The notes: generated by a model from the letters alone, not told the origin. A stretch of 64,000 bases of DNA from Pseudomonas asplenii (GCF_001293465.1 NZ_JSYZ01000026.1:31502-95501); one strand, 5' to 3'. Shown: positions 36,198 through 47,767, numbered from the stretch's first letter. Program-made: numbers and translations.

Positions 36198-36875
36198 ATG
36201 TTTCCACGAAAGTCCCCCGTGAAAATCCTCGCCTCGCTGTGTGGCGCCACGGTGCTGCTGTGTGGCGCACCCGCCCTGGCCGCCACGTCGCTCAATGATT
36301 ATGTCGCCTGCGACAAGCACTCCCTGGCCGTCATCGAGCAGCCGCTGTTCAATGGACTGATCCCGACCAGAACCGAAAACGGTTTCACCCGGCCCGTGGG
36401 TGGCACCCGCAGTGAACTGGGACGGCGCTGGATGTTCGACAAGCCGGTCATCCTCGACGGTGTCAGTCTGACCGGTTTCTACGCCGAAGACATGGACATG
36501 ATGGGTTCGCGCCTGATCAGTTGGGGGTTCTACACCGAGCAGACGCCCAGGGAACTGTTCGAGTTGCTCGAGCAACACAAGCGCACCGGCGCGGCGGATG
36601 CCGGGGGCATGTACGCTCGTGCTGAAATCTGGTCCCACAGCCAGCGGGCCTGGCAACCGGAAGACCCGCAGAGCAATTCGGGCAAGCTGGTGATCGATAC
36701 GGCCGAGCGGGTGTTCCTGATCGAGCCGGCTGCCGAGGACCTGGCCAAGAGCAGCCCGAACAGCCGGGGCATGCTGACCTGTTCGATCCAGGGCAACGTC
36801 ATCGAGCCGATGCTGGTGGACAGCCGTCCCGATCTGATCAGCAAGGCCCGCCAGGGTCTGTATGAAAAGCCTTGA
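36198..36875 (+). CDS. exported hypothetical protein
   Basis: A 225-residue protein with a signal peptide (about 1-30; ILASLCGATVLLCGAPALA-A). The mature part has two cysteines (VACDKH, LTCSIQG) that may pair. No domain is recognised. AGGAAG with a five-base gap precedes ATG 36198; the frame upstream overlaps the kinase promoter. Single gene, function unknown. Confidence 0.75.
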   Translation: MFPRKSPVKILASLCGATVLLCGAPALAATSLNDYVACDKHSLAVIEQPLFNGLIPTRTENGFTRPVGGTRSELGRRWMFDKPVILDGVSLTGFYAEDMDMMGSRLISWGFYTEQTPRELFELLEQHKRTGAADAGGMYARAEIWSHSQRAWQPEDPQSNSGKLVIDTAERVFLIEPAAEDLAKSSPNSRGMLTCSIQGNVIEPMLVDSRPDLISKARQGLYEKP

Positions 36876-37113
36876 GACGAAGGTCAGGCAAGGCGAAAAC
36901 AGCCGAGGAAGTGGAGCTTACGGTTTGTAAATGAGCATTGCGAGGCTGTTCTCAACGCCGCATCACCGAGTATCACGGTTTTACATACAGAGCCTGGAGC
37001 CCGGCGGCCGGCCAGGTGCAAGAGCAGGCTGAAAGTGATTCAGGCATCGGCCAAGGAAGGTCGTACAATGGCGCCTGTTTCTTTCTGGTCGTTTGAAGTG
37101 AGGCAAGCCATCC

Positions 37114-37593
37114 ATGGCTGAAATTCGTGACCTGTCGATCGTGCTGGACCGCATCGACCAGGCAATTATCGAGGTGTTGCGCCATGACGGACGCATCACC
37201 TACCAGAAACTCTCCGAGCGCGTGCACCTGACGCCCAGGCCGTGCCTGGAGCGGGTGCGCAAGCTGGAGCAGTTGGGGGTGATCCGCGGCTACGGAGCCA
37301 TTCTCGACGAGAACAAGCTGTCGCCCGGCCTGTCGCTGCTGGTGCTGGTGGCGCTGTCGGGTCAGAGCGGGCGGGCAGCGCAGAAGGCTTTCGAGGCCAA
37401 GGTCCGTGCCTGCCCCCAGGTGCTCGAATGCCACCTGCTCAGCGGCGCCTTCGACTACAGCCTGCGCATGCGTTGCCGGGACATGGAGCATTACCGGGTA
37501 CTGACCGAAACCTGGCTCAACGATGAAGAGCTGCATATCGACAAGCTGGTCAGCCACCCCGAACTGGCGATGGTCAAGACCGCCATGGAGTGA
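37114..37593 (+). CDS. Lrp/AsnC family transcriptional regulator
   Basis: A 159-residue regulator with the N-terminal helix-turn-helix (LDRIDQAIIEVLRHDGRITY; LSERVHLTPRPCLERVRKLE) and a C-terminal RAM ligand domain (about 75-155). Lrp-type regulators bind amino acids. No neighbouring amino-acid gene suggests a target; it may be autoregulated. Confidence 0.93.
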   Translation: MAEIRDLSIVLDRIDQAIIEVLRHDGRITYQKLSERVHLTPRPCLERVRKLEQLGVIRGYGAILDENKLSPGLSLLVLVALSGQSGRAAQKAFEAKVRACPQVLECHLLSGAFDYSLRMRCRDMEHYRVLTETWLNDEELHIDKLVSHPELAMVKTAME

Positions 37594-37800
37594 GCCGGTC
37601 GCCGCCGCCGCCGCTGGCCTGGCTGATACCCTTGTCCGAATGAGTCTGATTGGCTTGAAAAGTCACCAATATGGCTCGCAAGGCCACAAAACCTGTCATT
37701 TCTGACAGTTGTCCGGGAAACCCCCGATGGATTGAATAGCGGGCAGATCGCAACGGCTGCACCGCCGCAGGCGACGTCTCTTTCATGGAGGAATCCCCTG

Positions 37801-39084
37801 ATGATGCTGCAAGCGTTGCGCGGCTGCCGGGTCAACCCGGCGGGTGAGCTGGATCCGGGGTTCGGTTGCCTGGGCAAGGCGCAGGTGGAGTTTGCCGGCA
37901 GCCTGTCGAGCCAGGCCAATGACGTGCTGTTCTGTCCCGATGGCAAGATTCTCGTGGTCGCCAGGGTGGAGATGCCCACCGGTGTGCATTTCGGCCTGGC
38001 CCGCCTGCATGCCGACGGTTCGCCGGACACCTCGTTCGGCCAGGGTGGCAGCCTGGTTGGCCGGTTTCAGGCCGCGGGCGAGTCGACGGGTATCAGCCTG
38101 CGTCGGCTGCACGACGGGCGGATCCTGGTTTTTGGCCTGCATTATCCGGATGACCGGCGCACCTTGCCGGTGGTGGCGCGTTTTCTCGCGGACGGCCGTG
38201 CCGATCCGCTCTTCGCTGACCAGGGCGTGTACCTGCTGCGCCTGCCCGGCGATCTGTCCGAGGGACCCCGTGACAGCTGGCTGCCACCGGGACTGGCAGG
38301 CTTCGAGAGCTGTTTCGGCGCCGTGCAGCCGGACGGCAGGATCCTGCTGACCCTCAACCACAGTTATTCCGCCACCGATCATGTCGGCCTGCTGGTTCGC
38401 CTGCTGCCCGATGGCGGCCTCGACCACGGCTTCAATGGCCTGGGCTTCGTGATGGTCCGGCGGCGGCTGATGAACAGCTGGCTCAGCTGTGTCCTGCTGC
38501 AGCCCGATGGCAAGATTCTGGTGGGTGGCTCAATCGATTTTCCACCCAGTGGCCTGGTGGCCCGCTACTTGCCGGAGGGTCGGCTGGACCCGGCCTTTGG
38601 CCATGAAGGCTACCTCTGCGTGCACTTTGCCGACGCCAGCTCGACGGTCACCCGGCTGGCCCGTAGTGCCCAGGGGCAACTGTTTTGCGTGGGTACCCGC
38701 TTCGAGCCGTTGGGCGGTGCGCTGCAGGGGTTTACCGCCAACGGCTGCATCGACCGGCGCTTCAACCAGGGGGCCGCGGTGCTGCTGAATATCGACGCGC
38801 CCGCCTGCCGCTGGGCAACGGTCGCGGTTCAGCCGGACGGATCGATTCTCGCCGCCGGCTCGACGGTGGCCGGGTTCGGCTCGGACCTGGTGCTGGCGCG
38901 TTACCTGCCGAACGGCCAGCTCGACCTCGACTTCGCTTCCGGCAAGGGCTACGTGCGTACCCGCCTGGGCAAGAGCCTGGACACCGTCACCGCGCTGGCG
39001 GTGCAGGGCGACGGACGTATTCTGGTGGCCGGGCATTCCATGCTCGGCGGTTTCCAGGCGGTGGTGATGCGCTATCTGGGCTGA
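37801..39084 (+). CDS. delta-60 repeat protein
   Basis: A 427-residue protein made almost entirely of delta-60 repeats, each with a DG(K/R)ILV strand and a D.(S/A)FG.(Q/H)G turn. At least six are visible (DGKILVVARVE, DGRILVFGLHY, DGRILLTLNHS, DGKILVGGSID, DGSILAAGSTV, DGRILVAGHSM). The repeats likely form a beta-propeller. No signal peptide is seen. GGAGG about ten bases before ATG 37801 sets the start. Function unknown. Confidence 0.82.
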   Translation: MMLQALRGCRVNPAGELDPGFGCLGKAQVEFAGSLSSQANDVLFCPDGKILVVARVEMPTGVHFGLARLHADGSPDTSFGQGGSLVGRFQAAGESTGISLRRLHDGRILVFGLHYPDDRRTLPVVARFLADGRADPLFADQGVYLLRLPGDLSEGPRDSWLPPGLAGFESCFGAVQPDGRILLTLNHSYSATDHVGLLVRLLPDGGLDHGFNGLGFVMVRRRLMNSWLSCVLLQPDGKILVGGSIDFPPSGLVARYLPEGRLDPAFGHEGYLCVHFADASSTVTRLARSAQGQLFCVGTRFEPLGGALQGFTANGCIDRRFNQGAAVLLNIDAPACRWATVAVQPDGSILAAGSTVAGFGSDLVLARYLPNGQLDLDFASGKGYVRTRLGKSLDTVTALAVQGDGRILVAGHSMLGGFQAVVMRYLG

Positions 39085-39104
39085 TGTCCTGTGATATGTG
39101 CGGC

Positions 39105-41060
39105 TCACTCGCGCAGTTCCGGACGATCGCGGAACTGCTCCAGCGCCTCCGGGTTGGCCAGGGCATCGGTGTTCTTCACCGGCAGCCCGTGCACCACGTT
39201 GCGCACCGCCAGTTCGACGATCTTGCCGCTCAGGGTCCGGGGAATGTCCGTGACGGCGACTATCTTCGCCGGGACATGGCGTGGCGTGGTGTTGTCGCGG
39301 ATCACCTGGCGGATTTGCTGCAGCAGGGCATCGTCGAGCGCTACGCCCTCCTGCAGGCGCACGAACAGCACCACCCGCACGTCGTTCTGCCATTGCTGGC
39401 CGATGGCGAGGCTTTCCACCACCGCCTCGACCTTTTCCACCTGCCGATAGATCTCCGCCGTACCGATGCGCACGCCGCCGGGGTTGAGCACGGCATCGGA
39501 GCGGCCGTGGATCATCAGGCCGCCGCCATCCAGCTCCTCGGCGTAGTCGCCCTGGGCCCAGACCCCGGGGAACAGGCTGAAATAGGAGGCCATGAGTTTC
39601 TCCTGCTGCGGATAGTTCCATAGCCCGACCGGCATCGCCGGAAAGTGCCGGGTGCACACCAGTTCGCCCTTTTCGCCGTGCAGCGGCTGGGCCTGGTCGT
39701 TCCAGACCTCGACGGCCATGCCCAGGCTCTTGCACTGCATCTGGCCGCGAGTGACCGGCAGTACCGGGTTGCCGCTGACGAAGCAGGAGACGATATCGGT
39801 GCCGCCGGACATCGACGACAGGCACAGCTCGGCCTTGATTTCCCGGTAGACGTAGTCGTAGCTGTGGGGCGACAGCGGCGAGCCGGTGCAGAGAATGGTC
39901 TTGAGGCGGGTCAGCCGGTGCGTCTGCCGTGGGCTGAGCCCGGCCTGTTCAAGGGCGGCCAGGTATTTCGGGCTGGTGCCGAAGACACTGATGCCCTCGT
40001 CGTCGATCAGGTCGAGCAGGCGCTGCGGGCCGGGATGGAAGGGCGAGCCGTCATACAGCACCACCGTGGCACCGACCGCCAGCGCCGACACCAGCCAGTT
40101 CCACATCATCCAGCCACAAGTGGTGTAGTAGAACAGGCAGTCGCCAGGCCCGAGGTCGACATGCAGGCCGTGTTCCTTGAGATGTTGCAGCAACACGCCG
40201 CCGGTGCTGTGGACGATGCACTTGGGCACGCCGGTGGTGCCGCTGGAATAGAGGATGTACAGCGGCTGGGCGAAGGGCACCGGGACGAAATACGGCTCGC
40301 CGCCGGGTTGGTAGAAGTCCTGCCACAGGTTCACCCTGGCGTGGGTCCGGAAGTCCTCGGCGCTTGCCTGGGAATGCGCGTAGGGCACCACCAGCAGTTG
40401 CTGCAGCGAGGGCAGGTGCTCGAGGATTTCGTTGAGCTTGGCGCTCTGCTCCAGCTCCTTGCCGGCATAGCGGTAGCCGGCGCAGGCGATCAGCACCTTG
40501 GGCTCGATCTGGCCGAACCGGTCGATCACGCCGTGGGTGCCGAAGTCCGGCGAGCAGCAGGACCAGATCGCGCCCAGGCTGGTGGTGGCAAGCATGCCCA
40601 CCAGGGTTTGCCAGGTGTTCGGCATGCAGGCCGCGACCCGGTCGCCGACGCCGACACCGGCCTCGCGCAGACGTTGTTGCAGGCCAGCGACATGGGCGGC
40701 CAGTTCGGCGTGGGTGAGGGTTTCCCGGCGCCCGTCCTCGCTGACCGCGACCACCGCCAGATGGTCGTCGCGGCGGCGCAGCAGGTGTTCGGCGAAGTTC
40801 AGCGTCGCCTCGGGGAACCAGCGGGCGCTGGGCATGTGCTGCTCTTCGCTCAGCACGCGGCTGGGCGGGGTGTGGAATTCGACATCGAAGAAGTCGACGA
40901 TGGCCTGCCAGAAGTCCTCGCGGCGCTCGATGCTGAAGCGGTGCAGGGCCGGGTAGTCGGTGATCTGCAGGTCGTGACGGTGATTGACGAAGCGCCGGAA
41001 GGCTTCGATACGGGTCTTTTCGATGCGTTCTGCGCTGGGGCGCCACAAGACTTCTGACAT
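39105..41060 (-). CDS. aacS: acetoacetate-CoA ligase
   Basis: A 651-residue ANL-superfamily enzyme making acetoacetyl-CoA from acetoacetate, ATP and CoA. The AMP-binding loop is YILYSSGTTGVPKC, with GGTDIVSCF and the C-terminal hinge GRSDAVLNPGGVRIG; the acylated Lys is in LSGKIVELA. Length and the N-terminal VLWRPSAERI are typical of AacS. It follows bdhA after about 160 bases that contain a REPIN. It should be the last step of the hydroxybutyrate operon. Confidence 0.92.
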   Translation of the reverse strand: MSEVLWRPSAERIEKTRIEAFRRFVNHRHDLQITDYPALHRFSIERREDFWQAIVDFFDVEFHTPPSRVLSEEQHMPSARWFPEATLNFAEHLLRRRDDHLAVVAVSEDGRRETLTHAELAAHVAGLQQRLREAGVGVGDRVAACMPNTWQTLVGMLATTSLGAIWSCCSPDFGTHGVIDRFGQIEPKVLIACAGYRYAGKELEQSAKLNEILEHLPSLQQLLVVPYAHSQASAEDFRTHARVNLWQDFYQPGGEPYFVPVPFAQPLYILYSSGTTGVPKCIVHSTGGVLLQHLKEHGLHVDLGPGDCLFYYTTCGWMMWNWLVSALAVGATVVLYDGSPFHPGPQRLLDLIDDEGISVFGTSPKYLAALEQAGLSPRQTHRLTRLKTILCTGSPLSPHSYDYVYREIKAELCLSSMSGGTDIVSCFVSGNPVLPVTRGQMQCKSLGMAVEVWNDQAQPLHGEKGELVCTRHFPAMPVGLWNYPQQEKLMASYFSLFPGVWAQGDYAEELDGGGLMIHGRSDAVLNPGGVRIGTAEIYRQVEKVEAVVESLAIGQQWQNDVRVVLFVRLQEGVALDDALLQQIRQVIRDNTTPRHVPAKIVAVTDIPRTLSGKIVELAVRNVVHGLPVKNTDALANPEALEQFRDRPELRE

Positions 41061-41099
41061 GGGGTTCCCTTTTTATTTTGTGCTGTTAATGCGGGCCTC

Positions 41100-41188
41100 T
41101 TCGCGGGCAAGCCCTGCTCCTACAGGTTGGTGTCGTGTGCAAGTCCTGGGCTCGCCTCACTTCTGTAGGAGCAGGGCTTGCCCGCGAA
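41100..41188. repeat. REPIN (26-base inverted REPs)
   Basis: The REP arm at 41100-41125, ending GCTCCTACAG, is repeated exactly in inverse at 41163-41188. It lies between bdhA and aacS and may lower downstream expression or stabilise the upstream mRNA. Confidence 0.85.
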
Positions 41189-41217
41189 GGCGCCCTCAAG
41201 GCCGCCAACCATCCAGG

Positions 41218-41988
41218 CTACTGCGCCAACCACCCGCCATCGATATTCCACGCCGCGCCCCGCACCTGGCTACCGGCCTCGCTGCAGAGGAACAATACCA
41301 GCTCGCCCAACTGCGGTGGGGTGACGAATTCCAGCGACGGCTGTTTCTCCGCCAGCAGGTCATGCTGCGCCTGCTGCGGGTCGACGCCGGCAGCGGCCCG
41401 GTCATCGATCTGTTTCTGCACCAGCGGCGTCAGCACCCAGCCGGGGCAGATGGCATTGCAGGTGACATTGCCGGTGGCGGTCTCCAGGCCGACCACCTTG
41501 GTCAGGCCGATCACCCCATGCTTGGCCGCGACATAGGCGGCCTTGCCCACGGAGCCGACCAGCCCATGCACCGAAGCGATGTTGACGATTCGCCCCCAGC
41601 CCTTGGCGCGCATGCCCGGCAGGGCCAGGCGGGTGGCATGGAACACCGAGGACAGGTTGATCGCGATGATCGAGTCCCAGCGCTCCACCGGGAACGCCTC
41701 CACCGGTGCGACGTGCTGGATGCCGGCGTTGTTGACCAGGATATCGACACCGCCGAACTCCCGTTCGGCATAGGCGAACATGTCGGCGATCTGCGCCGGG
41801 TCGCTGACATCGGCCGGGTGGTGGCCAACCTTGCCGCCGAACCGGCGGACCTCGGCGAGCACCGCGCTGGCGTCGCCGAAGCCGTTGAGGATCAGGTCGG
41901 CGCCGGCCCTGGCCAGGCCCAGGGCGATGCCCAGGCCGATGCCGCTGGTGGAGCCGGTGACCAGGGCGGTTTTTCCTTTGAGACTCAT
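41218..41988 (-). CDS. bdhA: 3-hydroxybutyrate dehydrogenase
   Basis: A 256-residue short-chain dehydrogenase oxidising (R)-3-hydroxybutyrate to acetoacetate with NAD+. The cofactor loop is TGSTSGIGLGIA (residues about 11-22), the catalytic Ser is in VNIASVHG and the Tyr/Lys pair in AAYVAAKHG. The C-terminal WNIDGGWLAQ is typical of this enzyme. It lies 10 bases after gntP and in one operon with it. Confidence 0.93.
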   Translation of the reverse strand: MSLKGKTALVTGSTSGIGLGIALGLARAGADLILNGFGDASAVLAEVRRFGGKVGHHPADVSDPAQIADMFAYAEREFGGVDILVNNAGIQHVAPVEAFPVERWDSIIAINLSSVFHATRLALPGMRAKGWGRIVNIASVHGLVGSVGKAAYVAAKHGVIGLTKVVGLETATGNVTCNAICPGWVLTPLVQKQIDDRAAAGVDPQQAQHDLLAEKQPSLEFVTPPQLGELVLFLCSEAGSQVRGAAWNIDGGWLAQ

Positions 41989-41998
41989 AGTCGTTTCC

Positions 41999-43390
41999 TC
42001 AGACGATGCCGGTGGCGTAGAACGTGGCGATCACCACGAATACCGCCAGGGTCTTGATCAGCGTGATGCAGAAAATATCTTTATAGGCTTCGCGGTGGGT
42101 CAGCCCGGTCACGGCCAGCAGGGTGATCACCGCGCCGTTGTGCGGCAGGGTGTCCATGCCACCGCTGGCCATGGCGGCGACCCGGTGCAGCACTTCCAGC
42201 GGAATGTTCGCGGCGTGGGCGGCACTGACGAAGCTGTCGGCCATGGCCGCCAGGGCGATGCTCATGCCGCCGGAGGCGGAGCCGGTGATCCCGGCCAGCA
42301 GGGTCACGGTAATGGCTTCGTTGACCAGCGGATTGGGAATGCTCTTGAGCCCGTCGGCCAATACCAGAAAACCCGGCAACGAGGCGATCACCGCACCGAA
42401 ACCGTATTCCGAGGCGGTGTTCATCGCCGCCAGCAGGGCGCCGCTGACCGCGCTCTTGCTGCCTTCGGCCAGCTTGCTGCGAATCGCCCGGAAGCCGAAC
42501 GCCAGCACCACCAGGATGCCCACCAGCAGCGCCGCCTGGACCGCCCAGATGGCGGTGAGCTTGGCGACTTCGGTCTGCACCGGCGCGGCCATGCCGGGCA
42601 GGCTGAGGGTGTGGGTCTTGCCGTACCAGACGGGAATCCAGCGAGTGAACAGCAGGTTCATGAGGCCCACCAGCAGCAGCGGCGAGAGGGCGATCCAGGG
42701 GTTGGGCAGGCGAATGTCCTCGGCGGTTTCCGGCTCGTTGCGCAACTGCGTGCCGTAGCCTTCGCCGGCGACCTGGGCCTTGTTGCGCTGGCGTTGCAGG
42801 AACAGCATGCCGGCGCAGAACACGAACACCGTACCGATCACGCCCAGCCAGGGTGCGGCCCAGGCGGTGGTGTTGAAGAAGGTGCTGGGAATGATGTTCT
42901 GGATCTGCGGCGTGCCGGGCAGGGCGTCCATGGTGAAGGAGAATGCGCCGAGGGCGATGGTCGCCGGGATCAGGCGCTTGGGGATGTTGCTCTGGCGGAA
43001 CATCTCGGCGGCGAACGGATAGACCGCGAACACCACCACGAACAGCGAGACACCGCCATAGGTCAGCAGGGCGCAGACCAGCACGATCACCAGCATGGCC
43101 TGGCGGGTGCCGAGCAGGCCGATGGCGGCGGCGACGATGGAGCGGGAGAACCCCGACAGCTCGATCAGCTTGCCGAACACCGCGCCGAGCAGGAATACCG
43201 GGAAGTAGAGCTTGATGAAACCGACCATCTTGTCCATGAACACCCCGGTGAAGGCGGGCGCGACAGCGGCAGGATCGGTGAACAGGACAGCGCCGAGGGC
43301 GGCGATGGGGGCAAACAGGATGACGCTGTAGCCTCGGTAGGCGGCCAGCATCAGCAACGCCAGGGCTGCGAGGGCGATGATCACACTCAT
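41999..43390 (-). CDS. GntP family permease, probable hydroxybutyrate importer
   Basis: A 463-residue inner-membrane carrier of the GntP family with about 12 helices. Family features include PLLLVGLMNLLF and GMDTLPHNGAVITLLAVTGL. Position upstream of bdhA, a sigma-54 promoter before it and the HbcR gene beyond argue for hydroxybutyrate or a related acid as substrate. GGAGAC seven bases before the ATG supports the start. Confidence 0.88.
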   Translation of the reverse strand: MSVIIALAALALLMLAAYRGYSVILFAPIAALGAVLFTDPAAVAPAFTGVFMDKMVGFIKLYFPVFLLGAVFGKLIELSGFSRSIVAAAIGLLGTRQAMLVIVLVCALLTYGGVSLFVVVFAVYPFAAEMFRQSNIPKRLIPATIALGAFSFTMDALPGTPQIQNIIPSTFFNTTAWAAPWLGVIGTVFVFCAGMLFLQRQRNKAQVAGEGYGTQLRNEPETAEDIRLPNPWIALSPLLLVGLMNLLFTRWIPVWYGKTHTLSLPGMAAPVQTEVAKLTAIWAVQAALLVGILVVLAFGFRAIRSKLAEGSKSAVSGALLAAMNTASEYGFGAVIASLPGFLVLADGLKSIPNPLVNEAITVTLLAGITGSASGGMSIALAAMADSFVSAAHAANIPLEVLHRVAAMASGGMDTLPHNGAVITLLAVTGLTHREAYKDIFCITLIKTLAVFVVIATFYATGIV

Positions 43391-43444
43391 GGTGTGTCTC
43401 CAATTGTTATTTTTGTAGGTTAGGTCTGAATCTCCAGTGGAAAT

Positions 43445-43460
43445 AGCGAGTTTCGTGCCA
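43445..43460 (-). promoter_or_regulatory. sigma-54 promoter of gntP-bdhA-aacS
   Basis: On the minus strand TGGCACG-AAAC-TCGCT matches TGGCACG-N4-TTGCW, keeping the essential GG and GC with correct spacing. It lies 55 bases before the gntP start. Confidence 0.75.
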
Positions 43461-43521
43461 TTTAATTAACTCATTGAAAAATAATGATATTTTTTATTTT
43501 TCGAGTGATTTTCCTGGGGGT

Positions 43522-43539
43522 TGTCTCTAAAAAGAGACG
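43522..43539. promoter_or_regulatory. putative HbcR enhancer site 1
   Basis: TGTCTCTAAAAAGAGACG, a near-perfect palindrome centred about 70 bases upstream of the sigma-54 promoter. It shares its halves with two sites at 43681 and 43701. Confidence 0.6.
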
Positions 43540-43561
43540 ATTCTACAGGCGACGCTCCCCT

Positions 43562-43652
43562 TGTAGGAGCCGGGCTTGCCCGCGAAGAACGATAACGCGG
43601 TCTGTCTGGAGGACCGCGTTGCCTGTATTCGCGGGCAAGCCCGGCTCCTACA
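43562..43652. repeat. REPIN (25-base inverted REPs)
   Basis: The REP arm at 43562-43586 (TGTAGGAGCCGGGCTTGCCC...) is repeated in inverse at 43628-43652, with an inner stem AACGCGGTC/GACCGCGTT. It sits between the enhancer sites. Confidence 0.85.
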
Positions 43653-43680
43653 GGGAAGTGTTGGCCGTTCGATGAGTGTT

Positions 43681-43707
43681 TGTCTCTGGATTTAGACGGG
43701 TGTCTCT

Positions 43708-43718
<11 letters not shown>
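43681..43718. promoter_or_regulatory. putative HbcR enhancer sites 2 and 3
   Basis: TGTCTCTGGATTTAGACG (43681-43698) and TGTCTCTTTATTGAGACT (43701-43718) are exactly 20 bases apart, about two helical turns. Site 3 overlaps the hbcR stop codon. Confidence 0.55.
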
Positions 43719-45123
<1,405 letters not shown>

Positions 45124-45134
45124 CGGCGTCTGGC

Positions 45135-46748
45135 TCACGGGCAGTTCAGGGGGGCGGTGTGCGTCAGGGTCGCGGCCAGCAGCTCCCGGGTGTAGGGGTG
45201 CTGCGGGTGGTCGAACACCGCGCAGGTGCTGCCCTGTTCGACCACCTGGCCGTCCTTGACCACGATCAGGTCATGAGCCAGGGCGCGGACCACCGACAGG
45301 TCATGGCTGATGAACAGGTAGGTCAGGCCATGCTTGGCCTGCAGGTCGCGCAGCAGGGCGACCACCTGCTTCTGCACGGTGCGGTCGAGGGCCGAGGTCG
45401 GCTCGTCGAGCAGGATCAGCGCCGGCTTGAGCACCAGGGCGCGGGCAATGGCGATCCGCTGGCGCTGGCCGCCGGAGAACTCATGGGGATAGCGATGACG
45501 GCTCTGCGGGTCGAGGCCGACCTCCTCGAGGGCGCGGATCACCTGCGCCTCGTGTTCGGCGGCGGTACCGGGGCAGTGCACCTCGATACCCTCGCTGATG
45601 ATCTGCGCCACCGACAGGCGCGGGCTGAGGCTGCCGAACGGGTCCTGGAACACCACCTGCATCTGCTTGCGCCACGGTCGCAGCTGTTTCTGGTTCAGGC
45701 CGTCGAGGGCCTGGCCCCGGAAGCGGATGCTGCCCTGGGCGTCGAGCAGCCGCAGGATCGCCTGGCCGAGGGTCGACTTGCCCGAGCCGGACTCGCCGAC
45801 GATGCCCAGAGTCTTGCCGCGCTGCACGCAGAGGCTGATGCCGTCCACCGCCTGCAGGTATTCCTTGCGCCGCAGCCATCCACCGCCGATCTGGAAGCGC
45901 ACGCGCAGCTCATCGACCTGCAGCACGCTTTCGCTGTCGCCCAGGGCCAGCGCTTCGCCGGCTGGTTCGGCATCCAGCAGCAGGCGGCTGTAGGGGTGTT
46001 GCGGCTGGTTGAACAGGGTTTCGCAGTCGGCCTGCTCGACGCTTTCCCCGGCCTTCATCACGCAGACCCGCTGGGCGATGCTGCGCACCAGGTTGAGGTC
46101 GTGGCTGATCAGCAGCAGCGACATGCCCAGGCGTTGTTGCAGTGACTTGAGCAGCAGCAGGATCTTGCGCTGCACGGTGACGTCGAGGGCGGTGGTCGGC
46201 TCGTCGGCGATCAGCAGTTCCGGCTCGCAGGCCAGGGCCATGGCGATCATCACCCGCTGGCGCTGGCCGCCGGAGAGTTGATGGGGATAGGCCTTGAGCC
46301 GTTCCCGGGGTTTCTGGATACCCACCAGTTCCAACAGTTCGAGGATCCGCGCCTGGGCTGCCTTGCCGCCCAGGCCCTTGTGCAGCATCAGGGTTTCGCC
46401 GATCTGCTTTTGCACCGTGTGCAACGGGTTCAGCGAGGTCATCGGCTCCTGGAAGATCATGGCGATGCGGTCGCCGCGAATCTGGCGCAGGGTAGCGTGG
46501 TCGGCGCCGAGCAGTTCCTGGCCGCGATAACGCACGCTGCCGCTGGCCTGGCAGCCGGTCTGTGGCAGCAACTGCAGGATCGAATGGGCGGTGACCGACT
46601 TGCCCGAACCGGACTCGCCGACCAGCGCCAGGCACTCGCCGGCGCGGATGTCCAGGCACAGGTCGCGGACCACGGGCTGGCCGCCGAAGGCGACAGTCAG
46701 GTGGCGGATTTCAATCAGGTTGTCGGTCATGGCGCGGGCCTGGTTCAT
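45135..46748 (-). CDS. yejF: peptide ABC transporter ATPase, double-domain
   Basis: A 537-residue fusion of two ABC ATPase domains. Each has Walker A ([11 protein letters not shown] near 40; [11 protein letters not shown] near 330), a signature ([24 protein letters not shown]) and Walker B ([24 protein letters not shown]). YejF energises the YejABEF importer of peptides such as microcin C. The first ATG overlaps the yejE stop by four bases; ATG at 46730 is an alternative. Confidence 0.95.
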   Translation of the reverse strand: MNQARAMTDNLIEIRHLTVAFGGQPVVRDLCLDIRAGECLALVGESGSGKSVTAHSILQLLPQTGCQASGSVRYRGQELLGADHATLRQIRGDRIAMIFQEPMTSLNPLHTVQKQIGETLMLHKGLGGKAAQARILELLELVGIQKPRERLKAYPHQLSGGQRQRVMIAMALACEPELLIADEPTTALDVTVQRKILLLLKSLQQRLGMSLLLISHDLNLVRSIAQRVCVMKAGESVEQADCETLFNQPQHPYSRLLLDAEPAGEALALGDSESVLQVDELRVRFQIGGGWLRRKEYLQAVDGISLCVQRGKTLGIVGESGSGKSTLGQAILRLLDAQGSIRFRGQALDGLNQKQLRPWRKQMQVVFQDPFGSLSPRLSVAQIISEGIEVHCPGTAAEHEAQVIRALEEVGLDPQSRHRYPHEFSGGQRQRIAIARALVLKPALILLDEPTSALDRTVQKQVVALLRDLQAKHGLTYLFISHDLSVVRALAHDLIVVKDGQVVEQGSTCAVFDHPQHPYTRELLAATLTHTAPLNCP

Positions 46749-47767
46749 GAGCGGGGGTCGAAGGCATCACGCAGCGCCTCGCCGATAAAGACCAGCAGCG
46801 AGAGAATCAGCGCCAGGGTGAAAAAGGCGGTGAATCCCAGCCACGGGGCTTGCAGGTTCTGTTTGCCCTGGCCGATCAGTTCGCCCAGCGAGGCGCTGCC
46901 GGAGGGCATGCCGAAGCCGAGGAAGTCCAGGGCGGTGAGGGTCGAGATGGCGCCGGTGAGAATGAACGGCAGGTAGCTCAGGGTCGCGTTCATGGCGTTG
47001 GGCAGGATGTGCCGCAGGATGATCTTGCGGTCGTTCAGGCCCAGGGCACGGGCGGCCTTGACGTACTCCAGGTTGCGCCCACGGAGGAACTCGGCGCGCA
47101 CCACGTCGACCAGCGCCAGCCAGGAGAACAGCGCCATGATCCCCAGCAGCCACCAGAAGTTCGGCTCGACGAAGCCGGAGAGGATGATCAGCAGGTACAG
47201 CACCGGCAGCCCGGACCAGACCTCCAGCAGGCGCTGGCCGAGCAGGTCGACCCAGCCGCCGTAGTAGCCCTGCAGGGCGCCGGCGGCGATGCCGATCAGT
47301 GCGCTGATGGCGGTCAGGGCCAGGGCGAACAGGATCGACACCCGCGCGCCGAAGATCACCCGCGCCAGCACGTCGCGGGCCTGGTCGTCGGTGCCCAGCC
47401 AGTTCACCGTGGTCGGTGGGCTGGGCGCCGGCTTGTTGAGGTCGTAGTTGGGCGTGTCGGCGCTGAAGGGGATCGGCGGGAACAGCATCCAGCCGCCATC
47501 GCGGGTGATCAGCTGGTGCACGTAGTCGCTGCGGTAGTCGGCCTGGAACGGCAGTTGGCCGCCGAACTCCTGTTCGGTGTAGCGCTTGAACACCGGGAAA
47601 TACAGCGAGCCCTGGTAGCTGAGCACCAGCGGCTTGTCGTTGGCGATCAGCTCGCCGCCCAGGCTCAGTGCGAACAGCGCGGCGAACAGCCACAACGACC
47701 ACCAGCCGCGGCGGTTGGCCTTGAACCGGTCGAGCCGGCGCCGGCTCACGGGGGAAAGTCGCAGCAT
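46745..47767 (-). CDS. yejE: peptide ABC transporter permease
   Basis: A 340-residue inner-membrane permease of the OppC type: one N-terminal helix, a large periplasmic loop (about 35-130, FQADYRSDYVHQLITRDGGW), then five helices with the EAA loop AARALGLNDRKIILRHILPN. It pairs with YejB. Its start shares one base with the yejB stop. Confidence 0.95.
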   Translation of the reverse strand: MLRLSPVSRRRLDRFKANRRGWWSLWLFAALFALSLGGELIANDKPLVLSYQGSLYFPVFKRYTEQEFGGQLPFQADYRSDYVHQLITRDGGWMLFPPIPFSADTPNYDLNKPAPSPPTTVNWLGTDDQARDVLARVIFGARVSILFALALTAISALIGIAAGALQGYYGGWVDLLGQRLLEVWSGLPVLYLLIILSGFVEPNFWWLLGIMALFSWLALVDVVRAEFLRGRNLEYVKAARALGLNDRKIILRHILPNAMNATLSYLPFILTGAISTLTALDFLGFGMPSGSASLGELIGQGKQNLQAPWLGFTAFFTLALILSLLVFIGEALRDAFDPRS

